Assembly: GCA_017501695.1 (NCBI GenBank)
Contig: JAFVWL010000060.1
Coordinates: forward strand, 1 to 38,927
Direction of reading: 5' to 3'
DNA length: 38,927 nt
DNA from: Oscillospiraceae bacterium
Lineage (GTDB): Bacteria > Bacillota > Clostridia > Oscillospirales > Oscillospiraceae
Numbering within the stretch: the first letter of the stretch is position 1; each line of letters opens with the position of its first letter. The notes beneath the pieces were generated by a model. It was not told where the DNA came from and made no database searches. It was given only the letters and a program-made list of their open reading frames with translations. Positions 9,876-16,993 of this stretch are shown one piece after another. The translations under genes were made by a program, and so were the position numbers.

Positions 9876-9982
9876 TTAAAATTATCACGGAATCTTTTGG
9901 AAAAACTTGTACAAAAAAGTAGATTTGTCCTGAGACAATCGTATCCAAATAGTCGAAAATCTTGAATCTCATACATGACTTC

Positions 9983-10011
9983 TTGACACAAAATTCGGGT
10001 CATGGTACAAT
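9983..10011 (+). promoter_or_regulatory. Sigma-A promoter of the purine block
   Basis: TTGACA at 9983-9988 and TACAAT at 10006-10011 are separated by 17 bases, a near-consensus housekeeping promoter. Transcription would start near 10018, just upstream of the ZTP riboswitch. The 107 bases between pyrB and the promoter contain only a weak short hairpin (TTGTC/GACAA around 9926-9939) and no convincing terminator, so some read-through from the pyrimidine genes is possible. Confidence 0.85.
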
Positions 10012-10030
10012 TGATTTGTATTTTTGATAC

Positions 10031-10110
10031 AGTTTCCTGTGACTGACGGAATGAAGGTGGAACTCCACCGGGGAGCGGGAATTGACTGAAAGCCGACCGT
10101 CTGGGCGCAT
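10031..10110 (+). promoter_or_regulatory. ZTP riboswitch (pfl motif) controlling purE
   Basis: The leader shows the hallmarks of the ZTP/ZMP-sensing pfl RNA. A GACTGACGG segment (10041-10049) is followed by a small hairpin GGTGG-AACT-CCACC (10056-10069). Next come the conserved GGGGAGCGG (10070-10078), a variable linker, and CCGACCGTCTGGGC (10093-10106), which corresponds to the conserved CCGCCTGGGC that pairs in the pseudoknot. The last part overlaps the 5' arm of the adjacent terminator, the expected mechanism: ZTP/ZMP binding sequesters it and allows read-through into purine genes. ZMP (AICAR) accumulates when formyl-folate is limiting, which suits a cluster containing purN and AICAR transformylase. 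Confidence 0.85.
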
Positions 10111-10146
10111 TTAACTGTAGGGTTAAGTGCGCCCAGTTGTCTATTT
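10101..10146 (+). terminator. Riboswitch-controlled intrinsic terminator before purE
   Basis: A 15-base stem pairs CTGGGCGCATTTAAC (10101-10115) with GTTAAGTGCGCCCAG (10122-10136), with a single G-U pair, followed by the U-rich TTGTCTATTT. The 5' arm begins within the conserved 3' part of the ZTP aptamer, so the two structures are mutually exclusive. Confidence 0.85.
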
Positions 10147-10159
10147 CTGGAGGTGCTTT

Positions 10160-10648
10160 ATGAAAAAAGTTGGTATCATTATGGGCTCCGATTCGGATCT
10201 GCCCATTGTAAAGAAGGCCACGGATATGCTCAAGACCTTGGAAATCCCCTTTGAGGTCCACGTGTATTCCGCCCACCGGACTCCGGTGGAAGCCCGTGAT
10301 TTTGCAGTTAACGCCCGGGCAAACGGCTTTGGTGCCATTCTGGCCTTTGCAGGCATGGCGGCCCATTTGGCCGGCGCCATCGCCGCCAATACCACCCTGC
10401 CTGTCATTGGCGTACCCTGCAAGGGCGGCTGTGTGGATGGGCTGGATGCCCTGCTCTCCACAGTCCAGATGCCCACCGGCATTCCTGTGGCTACTGTGGC
10501 CATTAACGGGGGTGCCAATGCGGCTTTGCTGGCTGCCCAGATTATTGCTGTGTCCGACGCGGAGCTTGCGGCAAAGCTGGACGCGAAACGTGTCAATGAT
10601 GCCAAGGCTGTCCTGGAAAAGGATGCCGGTATTATGGATAGATTGTAA
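10160..10648 (+). CDS. purE: N5-carboxyaminoimidazole ribonucleotide mutase
   Basis: Moves the carboxyl group of N5-CAIR to C4 to give CAIR. The 162-residue protein has the PurE signatures GSDSDLP, YSAHRTP and FAGMAAHLAG, which match class I mutases rather than the class II AIR carboxylases. Class I normally needs PurK to make N5-CAIR, and purK is not in the window. The start is ATG 10160, 5 bases after TGGAGGTGC. A longer in-frame reading from 10127 would begin inside the terminator and is rejected. It is the first gene after the ZTP riboswitch. Confidence 0.95.
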   Translation: MKKVGIIMGSDSDLPIVKKATDMLKTLEIPFEVHVYSAHRTPVEARDFAVNARANGFGAILAFAGMAAHLAGAIAANTTLPVIGVPCKGGCVDGLDALLSTVQMPTGIPVATVAINGGANAALLAAQIIAVSDAELAAKLDAKRVNDAKAVLEKDAGIMDRL

Positions 10649-10684
10649 ACCCGTAATTTTAAAAATTAAAGGAGACAATTCATT

Positions 10685-11374
10685 ATGGAAAACCTGAAGC
10701 TGCTGTATACTGGTAAGACCAAGAATGTTTACGCCCTGCCCAACGGCAACTGCCTGCTGCTGTTCAAGGATGACTGCACCGGCAAGGACGGTGTGTTTGA
10801 TCCCGGCGAAAACTCCGTGGGCCTGACCATCGATGGCGTGGGTGACGTGAACCTGCGTATGTCCATTTACTTCTTCGAGAAGATCAATGCCGCCGGTATC
10901 CGCACCCACTATGTCAGTGCTGACCTGGCCAACACTACCATGGAAGTCCTGCCTGCCAAGGTCTTTGGCAAGGGCCTGGAGGTCATTTGCCGTTACAAGG
11001 CCGTGGGCTCCTTCTACCGCCGTTATTCCGACTACTGCACCCTGGGTCAGGACCTGCCCGCTTACGTGGAGACTACCTTCAAGAATGACGAGAAGGGTGA
11101 TCCCCTGGTCACCAAGGACGGCCTGGTGGACCTGGGCGTTATGACCGCCGAGCAGTACGATTCTCTGAAGGCTCAGACCCAGGCCATCACCAAGATCGTG
11201 GCGGATGACCTGAAGGAAAAGGGTCTGGACCTGTACGATATCAAGTTTGAGTTCGGCTACGATCCTGACGGAAATGTGATGCTCATTGACGAGATCGCTT
11301 CCGGCAACATGCGGGTCTATAAGGACGGCCAGTATGTGGATCCTCTGACCCTGAACAAACTGTTTTTCGCTTGA
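10685..11374 (+). CDS. purC: Phosphoribosylaminoimidazole-succinocarboxamide synthase
   Basis: Couples CAIR and aspartate with ATP to give SAICAR. It has 229 residues, a typical length. The N-terminal TGKTKNVY segment is the ATP-binding region, and the conserved [16 protein letters not shown] and [11 protein letters not shown] segments form the active site. An AAAGGAG ribosome site lies before the ATG, 36 bases after purE. The product needs PurB to release AICAR; purB is not in the window. Confidence 0.96.
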   Translation: MENLKLLYTGKTKNVYALPNGNCLLLFKDDCTGKDGVFDPGENSVGLTIDGVGDVNLRMSIYFFEKINAAGIRTHYVSADLANTTMEVLPAKVFGKGLEVICRYKAVGSFYRRYSDYCTLGQDLPAYVETTFKNDEKGDPLVTKDGLVDLGVMTAEQYDSLKAQTQAITKIVADDLKEKGLDLYDIKFEFGYDPDGNVMLIDEIASGNMRVYKDGQYVDPLTLNKLFFA

Positions 11375-11386
11375 TTGATTTCACCG

Positions 11387-11423
11387 CAACGTAGGCGGGG
11401 GGGAGCACCCCTCTCCTGCGTTG
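11387..11423. other. GC-rich hairpin between purC and purF
   Basis: CAACGTAGG (11387-11395) pairs with CCTGCGTTG (11415-11423) with one G-U, and the inside adds a run of seven G opposite a CCCC block. The downstream sequence is TTGTGTTGTC, only mildly U-rich. It may be a weak terminator, an attenuator or an mRNA processing/stability structure that lowers expression of distal purine genes. Only the fold is visible. Confidence 0.5.
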
Positions 11424-11467
11424 TTGTGTTGTCAACGCACCATTATTGAACAAGGAGGCTCTTGCGT

Positions 11468-12889
11468 ATGGGTGGTTTTTTTGGCGCGGTTTCCCGAAAA
11501 AACTGTAAATACGATGTGTTCTTTGGTACGGATTACCACTCCCATTTAGGTACAAAACGGGGTGGCATGACTTTTTATGAAGAGGATCGTGGCTTTCAGC
11601 GCCAGATCCATAATATTGAAAACACTCCCTTCCGCACAAAGTTTGAAAGCGATCTTGGCAAATTGGGCGGCACTTCCGGAATTGGCTGTATTTCGGATAC
11701 GGATCCTCAGCCCTTGCTGGTGCGGTCCCATCTTGGCCTGTTTGCTCTGGCAACTGTGGGTATTATCAACAATGCGGAGGAATTGGTGGAAAAGACCTTC
11801 AACGGTCCCGGCAACCAGTTTATGGCTATGTCCTCCGGCAAGGTCAATTCCACGGAGCTGACCGCGGCCCTGATCAACCGCTGCAGCAATCTGGTGGACG
11901 GCATCCGCTATGCCCAGCAGATCATCGATGGCTCCAGCACCATCTTGCTGATGACCAAGGATGGAATCATCGCGGCCCGGGACCGGCTGGGACGTCTTCC
12001 CATTGTGATCGGTCAGAAGGAAGACGGCTATTGCGCCTGCATGGAATCCTTCGCCTGCCTGAAGCTGGGCTACAAGCCCTGCTATAATCTGGGCCCCGGT
12101 GAGATCGTGAAGATCACCGCCGACGGATATGAGCAGCTTTCCGCTCCCGGCGAAAAAATGCGGATCTGCGCCTTCCTGTGGACCTACTACGGTTATCCCA
12201 ATTCCAATTATGAAGGAATCAACGTAGAGGTCATGCGCTGCAACAACGGACGGATCATGGCCCGGGAAGAGCAGCGCAACGGCACCATGCCCGATGTGGA
12301 TTATGTGGCAGGTGTGCCGGATTCCGGTGTGCCCCATGCCATCGGCTATTCCAACGAGACCCACTCCACATTTGCCCGCCCCTTTATCAAGTATACTCCC
12401 ACCTGGGCCCGTTCCTTCACCCCCTCCAACCAGGAAATCCGGAATCTGGTGGCGGAGATGAAGCAGATCCCGGTGCCGGAGCTGATCGAGGGTAAGAAGC
12501 TGCTGCTGGTGGACGACTCTATTGTCCGCGGAACCCAGTTGCGGGAAACCGTGGATTTTCTGTATAAATCCGGCGCAAAGGAAGTGCATATGCGTTCTGC
12601 CTGCCCGCCAATTATGTACGGCTGTAAATTCCTGAATTTCTCCCGTTCCAACTCCGAAATGGAATTGATTGCCCGGAAAACCATCCAGAAGCTGGAGGGT
12701 GACGAGGGCCAGAACCATATTGAGGAATATGCCGACGGCAATACCCCCCGGGGTAAGGCCATGCGCAACGCGATCTGCCAGGAGATGGGCTTTGATTCTC
12801 TGGGCTACCAGTCTCTGGACGGTCTGCTGGAAGCCATTGGCCTGGACCGGGATCAGGTCTGCACCTATTGCTGGACCGGTAAGGAATAA
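11468..12889 (+). CDS. purF: PurF-like amidophosphoribosyltransferase with degenerate glutaminase site
   Basis: Homologue of the enzyme that makes phosphoribosylamine from PRPP. The 473-residue protein keeps the phosphoribosyltransferase half: the PRPP loop LLVDDSIVRGT at about 346-356, and cysteines C234, C386, C465 and C468, which fit the four [4Fe-4S] ligands of the Bacillus-type enzyme. The N-terminal Ntn half is altered. The start is MGGFFG instead of MCGxxG, so the catalytic Cys1 is missing. The RYxTAG segment is replaced by CISDTDPQ (C74 onward), and the HNG motif by TVG. Glutamine hydrolysis therefore looks lost. It may use free ammonia, a partner glutaminase, or be a paralogue. AAGGAGG at 11452-11458 supports ATG 11468; TTG at 11462 is less likely and also gives no cysteine. 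The cluster position argues for a purine role. Confidence 0.85.
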   Translation: MGGFFGAVSRKNCKYDVFFGTDYHSHLGTKRGGMTFYEEDRGFQRQIHNIENTPFRTKFESDLGKLGGTSGIGCISDTDPQPLLVRSHLGLFALATVGIINNAEELVEKTFNGPGNQFMAMSSGKVNSTELTAALINRCSNLVDGIRYAQQIIDGSSTILLMTKDGIIAARDRLGRLPIVIGQKEDGYCACMESFACLKLGYKPCYNLGPGEIVKITADGYEQLSAPGEKMRICAFLWTYYGYPNSNYEGINVEVMRCNNGRIMAREEQRNGTMPDVDYVAGVPDSGVPHAIGYSNETHSTFARPFIKYTPTWARSFTPSNQEIRNLVAEMKQIPVPELIEGKKLLLVDDSIVRGTQLRETVDFLYKSGAKEVHMRSACPPIMYGCKFLNFSRSNSEMELIARKTIQKLEGDEGQNHIEEYADGNTPRGKAMRNAICQEMGFDSLGYQSLDGLLEAIGLDRDQVCTYCWTGKE

Positions 12890-12932
12890 ACGAATTAATA
12901 ATTATTGAAATAAACAAAGGAGCGAGCGATTC

Positions 12933-13982
12933 ATGGATCACAAGAATTCCTATTCTGCCAGCTACGCTGCCGCCGGTGTGGATATCACCGCCGGTTACCG
13001 CGCAGTGGAGCTGATGAAGAAGCACGTTGCCCGTACCCGTAATGAAGGCTGCCTGGATGATGTGGGTGGCTTCGGCGGCTGCTTTGGCCTGCCCATTGCC
13101 GGCATGGAGGAGCCTGTTCTGGTCTCCGGCACCGACGGCTGTGGCACCAAGGTGAAGCTGGCTATTCTCATGGACAAGCATGACACCATCGGCATTGACG
13201 CCGTGGCTATGTGTGTCAACGATATTATTTGTGTTGGTGCCAAACCCCTGTTCTTCCTGGACTATATCGCCTGCGGCAAGAACATCCCCGAGAAGATCGC
13301 TGAGATCGTGGGCGGTGTGGCTGAGGGTTGCGTTCAGTCCGGTGCTGCCCTCATCGGCGGTGAAACTGCCGAGCACCCCGGCATGATGCCCGTGGAAGAC
13401 TACGACCTGGCCGGTTTTGCCGTGGGTATCGTGGACAAGAAGAAGATTCTGGACAACTCCCGGATGGCTGAGGGCGATGTGGTCATCGCGCTGCCCTCCA
13501 CCGGCATCCATTCCAATGGCTTCAGCCTGTGCCGTAAGGTTTTCGACATTGACAACAACAACCCCGAGCTGTATGTGGCCCGGGAGGAGCTGGGCGGCAA
13601 GACCATTGCCGAGACTCTGCTGACCCCCACCAAGATCTATGTCAAGCCCGTGCTGGCGCTGCTGGAAAAGGTGGATGTGAAGGGTATCAGCCACATCACC
13701 GGCGGCGGTTTCTATGAAAACATTCCCCGTTCCATCCCCGATGGCCTCTGCGCTAAGATCGACAAGGCTGCCATCAAGATCCTACCCATCTTCGATGTGA
13801 TCGCCAAGTGGGGCAACATCCCCGAGCGGGATATGTTCAACACCTACAACATGGGCGTGGGCATGAGCATCGTGGTTCCTGCCGAGCAGGTAGACCTGGC
13901 TCTGGAGATTCTGAAGGCCCGCGGCGAAGATGCCTATGTGATCGGCCAGATCATCAAGGGCGAAGAAAAGGTGATCCTGTAA
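12933..13982 (+). CDS. purM: Phosphoribosylformylglycinamidine cyclo-ligase (AIR synthetase)
   Basis: Closes the imidazole ring of FGAM using ATP to give AIR. The 349-residue protein shows the AIR synthase fold: the N-terminal glycine-rich segment [13 protein letters not shown], the SGTDGCGTK nucleotide loop, the [19 protein letters not shown] core strand, and the [12 protein letters not shown] motif near 143. AAAGGAG precedes the ATG after a 43-base AT-rich gap. The stop shares a base with purN (TAATG), indicating coupled translation. Confidence 0.96.
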   Translation: MDHKNSYSASYAAAGVDITAGYRAVELMKKHVARTRNEGCLDDVGGFGGCFGLPIAGMEEPVLVSGTDGCGTKVKLAILMDKHDTIGIDAVAMCVNDIICVGAKPLFFLDYIACGKNIPEKIAEIVGGVAEGCVQSGAALIGGETAEHPGMMPVEDYDLAGFAVGIVDKKKILDNSRMAEGDVVIALPSTGIHSNGFSLCRKVFDIDNNNPELYVAREELGGKTIAETLLTPTKIYVKPVLALLEKVDVKGISHITGGGFYENIPRSIPDGLCAKIDKAAIKILPIFDVIAKWGNIPERDMFNTYNMGVGMSIVVPAEQVDLALEILKARGEDAYVIGQIIKGEEKVIL

Positions 13983-14614
13983 TGGGTAAGCGGATCGCGG
14001 TTCTGGTTTCCGGCGGCGGAACCAATTTGCAGGCCCTGATCGACGCTCAGGGCAGGGGAGAGCTGGGCGGCGGTGAGATCGCCGCGGTGATCTCCTCCAA
14101 GGCCGGTGCCTATGCCCTGGAGCGTGCGAAGAATGCCGGAATTCCCGGCTATGTGCTTCCCCGGAAGGAATTCCCCTCCAACCAGGCCATGACTGTGGCC
14201 CTGGTGGATATGCTGAAGGATATGAATATTGATCTGGTAGTTCTGGCAGGCTGCATGATCATCTTCACCCAGGAACTGGTGGACGCTTATCCCAATGCCA
14301 TTATGAATGTACATCCGGCGTTGATCCCCTCCTTCTGCGGCCAGGGCTTCTACGGCCTGCGGGTCCATGAGGAAGCCCTGAAGTACGGTGTAAAGCTCTC
14401 CGGTGCCACGGTCCATTTCGTCAGCGCGGAATGCGACGGCGGTCCCATCATCGCGCAGAAGGCTGTGGAGATTCGGGAAGACGATACTCCCGAATCCCTC
14501 CAGCGCCGGATCATGGAAGAAGCGGAATGGAAGCTGCTGCCCATGGCGGTACGGCTGTTCTGCCAGGACCGGCTTTCTGTGGATGGCCGGATCGTGAAAA
14601 TTAAGGAGAATTGA
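13982..14614 (+). CDS. purN: Phosphoribosylglycinamide formyltransferase (10-formyl-THF dependent)
   Basis: Transfers the formyl group of 10-formyltetrahydrofolate to GAR. The 210-residue protein opens with RIAVLVSGGGTNLQAL, the phosphate-binding loop. It carries the catalytic NVHPALIPSF segment (Asn and His) and the DGGPI motif with the catalytic Asp. The ATG overlaps the purM stop by one base. A longer open frame reaching back to 13808 only runs through purM in another frame and is ignored. Folate dependence links it to the ZTP switch upstream. Confidence 0.95.
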   Translation: MGKRIAVLVSGGGTNLQALIDAQGRGELGGGEIAAVISSKAGAYALERAKNAGIPGYVLPRKEFPSNQAMTVALVDMLKDMNIDLVVLAGCMIIFTQELVDAYPNAIMNVHPALIPSFCGQGFYGLRVHEEALKYGVKLSGATVHFVSAECDGGPIIAQKAVEIREDDTPESLQRRIMEEAEWKLLPMAVRLFCQDRLSVDGRIVKIKEN

Positions 14615-14617
14615 AAT

Positions 14618-15331
14618 ATGAACGTCTACGAGATCAAGTCCATGGCTGAGCGCCTGGACGGCAATACTTATCCCGGCCGGGGCATCGTCCTGGGCATCAC
14701 CCCCGACGGTAAGAAGGCTGTGGCGGCCTACTTTATCATGGGCCGCAGCGTCAACTCCCGCAACCGTGTGTTCATCCAGGAACCCGACGGCATCCGTACC
14801 GAGGCCCACGACCCTGCGCTGATGAAGGATCCCCACCTGATCATTTACCATCCCGTCCGGGAAATCGGCAACGGCCTGATCGTCACCAACGGTGACCAGA
14901 CCGATACCGTCTGGGAGTATCTGGCTAAGGGTGAGAGCTGGGAAGCTGCTCTGCGGACCCGGATGTTTGAGGATGACGGTCCCAACTGGACCCCCCGTAT
15001 TTCCGGCATCCAGGCCGGTGACGGCTCCTATAAGATGTCCATTCTGAAGGCTGCCGATCCCGAGGGTCATGCCTGTGCCCGGTTCTTCTGGGAGTATCCT
15101 GCCACTGCCGGTCTGGGTCATTTCCTGCATACTTATGTTTGCGACGGCAATCCCGTGATCCCTACCTTCCAGGGTGAGCCTGAGCGGGTTTCCATTCCTG
15201 CTGACATCGACACCTTCACTGAGGAACTGTGGACCAATCTGAACGAGAACAATAAGATCTCTCTGTTTGTTCGCTATACCGATCTGGAGACCCGTGAATA
15301 CCAGCAGCGTATTATCAACAAGCACAACTGA
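14618..15331 (+). CDS. IMP cyclohydrolase, PurO-like
   Basis: Predicted to close FAICAR to IMP, the final step. The 237-residue protein does not resemble the PurH N-terminal domain. It matches the archaeal-type PurO family (IMP_cyclohyd): the N-terminal PGRGIVLGITPDG and IMGRSVNSRNRVF correspond to that family's conserved GRG and GRS.xNR elements, and a GNGLIVTNGDQTD segment follows near residue 87. GGAGAA precedes the ATG, 3 bases after purN. The next gene is a stand-alone AICAR transformylase, so the two activities of bifunctional PurH are on separate proteins here. Assignment is by recalled motif similarity; fold-level confirmation would be useful. Confidence 0.85.
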   Translation: MNVYEIKSMAERLDGNTYPGRGIVLGITPDGKKAVAAYFIMGRSVNSRNRVFIQEPDGIRTEAHDPALMKDPHLIIYHPVREIGNGLIVTNGDQTDTVWEYLAKGESWEAALRTRMFEDDGPNWTPRISGIQAGDGSYKMSILKAADPEGHACARFFWEYPATAGLGHFLHTYVCDGNPVIPTFQGEPERVSIPADIDTFTEELWTNLNENNKISLFVRYTDLETREYQQRIINKHN

Positions 15332-15347
15332 TAAGGAGAAACGATCA

Positions 15348-16532
15348 ATGAAGACTTTTGAACTCAAGTATGGCTGCAACCCCAACCAGAAGCCTGCTTC
15401 CCTGTATATGCACGATGGCAGCGAGCTGCCCATCGAGATCCTGAACGGCCGTCCCGGCTACATCAACTTTATGGATGCCCTGAACTCCTGGCAGCTGGTC
15501 AAGGAGCTGAAGGAAGCCACCGGCATGGCCTGTGCCACTTCCTTCAAGCACGTTTCTCCCACCTCTGCCGCTGTCGGCAAGCCCCTGCCCCTGGACCTGA
15601 AGAAGGCCTGCTTTGTGGAAGATGTGGAAGGCCTGGATGAGAACCCCCTGGCCTGCGCTTACGTCCGTGCCCGCGGCACCGACCGCCTGTGCTCCTTCGG
15701 TGACTGGGTGGCTCTGTCCGATGTTTGTGACGAGATGACTGCCAAGTTGATCGCTCCCGAGGTTTCCGACGGTGTCATCGCTCCCGGCTACACCGAGGAA
15801 GCTCTGGCCATTCTGAAGGCCAAGCGGAAGGGCTCCTATAACGTGGTCAAGATCGATCCCAACTATGTCCCCGATGTCCAGGAGCGGAAGCAGATCTTCG
15901 GCATCACCTTCGAGCAGGGCCGCAATAACTTCAAGATCGGCGAGCACCTGCTGGAGAACATCGTCACTGTCAACAAGGACCTGCCTGAGTCTGCCAAGAT
16001 CGACCTGATCGTGTCTCTGATCACCCTGAAGTACACCCAGTCCAACTCCGTTTGCTTTGCTTATGACGGCCAGGCAATCGGCGTGGGTGCCGGTCAGCAG
16101 AGCCGTGTCCACTGTGTCCGTCTGGCTGGCGGCAAGGCTGATACCTGGTTCCTGCGTCAGCATCCCAAGACCCTGAACCTGCCCTTCCGGCCTGACCTGG
16201 GCCGTCCCGGCCGCGACAACGTCATCGACGGCTACATCAACGGCAACGAAGAGGATGTTTGCGCCGAGGGTATCTGGCAGAACTACTTCACCGTCCGTCC
16301 CGAACCCCTGACCGCAGAAGAGAAGCGGGCATGGCTGGATTCCCGGGATGCTGTGGCACTGGGTTCCGACGCTTTCTTCCCCTTCGCTGACTCTGTCAAG
16401 CGCGGTGTTGCTTCCGGCGTCAAGTACATTGCCGAGCCCGGCGGCTCTATTCGTGACGACCTGGTTATCGCTGAGTGCGATAAGAACGATATTGTCATGG
16501 CCTTCACCGGCATGCGCCTGTTCCACCACTGA
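15348..16532 (+). CDS. purH: Stand-alone AICAR formyltransferase (PurH C-terminal domain homologue)
   Basis: Formylates AICAR to FAICAR with 10-formyltetrahydrofolate. The 394-residue protein contains only the transformylase part of PurH. It has the catalytic Lys-His pair K67-H68 in SFKHVSPTSAA, the SVCFAYDGQAIGVGAGQQSRVHC segment typical of AICARFT, and the C-terminal DAFFPFADSV motif. The MGS-like cyclohydrolase domain is missing; that role is probably taken by the upstream PurO-like protein. It is longer than the domain in E. coli PurH (about 330). The ATG at 15348 is chosen because AAGGAG precedes it and a longer frame would overlap the upstream gene. Confidence 0.92.
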   Translation: MKTFELKYGCNPNQKPASLYMHDGSELPIEILNGRPGYINFMDALNSWQLVKELKEATGMACATSFKHVSPTSAAVGKPLPLDLKKACFVEDVEGLDENPLACAYVRARGTDRLCSFGDWVALSDVCDEMTAKLIAPEVSDGVIAPGYTEEALAILKAKRKGSYNVVKIDPNYVPDVQERKQIFGITFEQGRNNFKIGEHLLENIVTVNKDLPESAKIDLIVSLITLKYTQSNSVCFAYDGQAIGVGAGQQSRVHCVRLAGGKADTWFLRQHPKTLNLPFRPDLGRPGRDNVIDGYINGNEEDVCAEGIWQNYFTVRPEPLTAEEKRAWLDSRDAVALGSDAFFPFADSVKRGVASGVKYIAEPGGSIRDDLVIAECDKNDIVMAFTGMRLFHH

Positions 16533-16536
16533 TTTC

Positions 16537-16978
16537 AATTAGGGATTTGAAATGAGGAATTAGGAATTGAAGCAGAATGAAATTGTGGTTAAGAGCAAGG
16601 CTTTTGCAAAACGCATTGTATTCGCCTGTCAATATCTGAGTCGTGAGAGAAATGAATATGTGCTGTCAAACCAGCTTCTTCGCAGCGGTACCAGTATTGG
16701 AGCGAATGTTTCGGAGGCGCAGTACGGTATATCACGCAGAGATTTTTTGAACAAGCTGTATATTGCCTTGAAGGAATGCGCGGAAACAAAATACTGGCTC
16801 GAATTGCTGCTTGAATGCAATTACTTAACTGCTCCGGAACATCGCTCTTTACTTGATGATTGTGAGGAGCTTCGCAAAATGCTGTCTTCGATAACAAAAT
16901 CCACCCGAGAAACCATTGTTTTGAAAAGGAATCAGGATGCTGGATATACTCCTAACTCCTAATCCCTAATTCCTAATT
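16537..16978 (+). mobile_element. Intervening-sequence-like cassette inserted between purH and purD
   Basis: A gene for a 23S-rRNA-IVS-family protein is enclosed by degenerate AATTAGG repeats in opposite orientation. On the left are AATTAGGGATT (16537-16547) and AATTAGGAATT (16558-16568). On the right, 16954-16978 reads as the complement of these, with 16968-16978 exactly complementary to 16558-16568 and 16961-16971 exactly complementary to 16537-16547. The segment is clearly richer in A and T than the purine genes around it. In the operon mRNA the ends could pair and loop out the cassette, as in rRNA intervening sequences. Confidence 0.6.
16567..16962 (+). CDS. Four-helix bundle protein (23S rRNA intervening-sequence protein family)
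   Basis: A 131-residue helical protein of the family encoded by 23S rRNA intervening sequences and related to Avd accessory proteins of diversity-generating retroelements. Diagnostic stretches are SKAFAKRIV near the start, the QLLRSGTSIGANVSEA core at about 36-51, and SRRDFLNKLYIALKECAET at about 56-74. The start is a TTG at 16567 chosen by family alignment; the ribosome site is weak. The coding sequence is AT-rich and uses rarer codons than the purine genes, which suggests acquisition. It lies within inverted AATTAGG repeats. Molecular function is not established for the family; RNA or DNA binding as a pentamer is suspected. Confidence 0.88.
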   Translation: MKQNEIVVKSKAFAKRIVFACQYLSRERNEYVLSNQLLRSGTSIGANVSEAQYGISRRDFLNKLYIALKECAETKYWLELLLECNYLTAPEHRSLLDDCEELRKMLSSITKSTRETIVLKRNQDAGYTPNS

Positions 16979-16993
16979 ACAGAGGAGTAATAT

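Noticed and set aside
10127-10159. Earlier in-frame start for purE
   Set aside because: It lies in the 3' arm of the riboswitch terminator, whereas ATG 10160 has a good ribosome site and fits the family.
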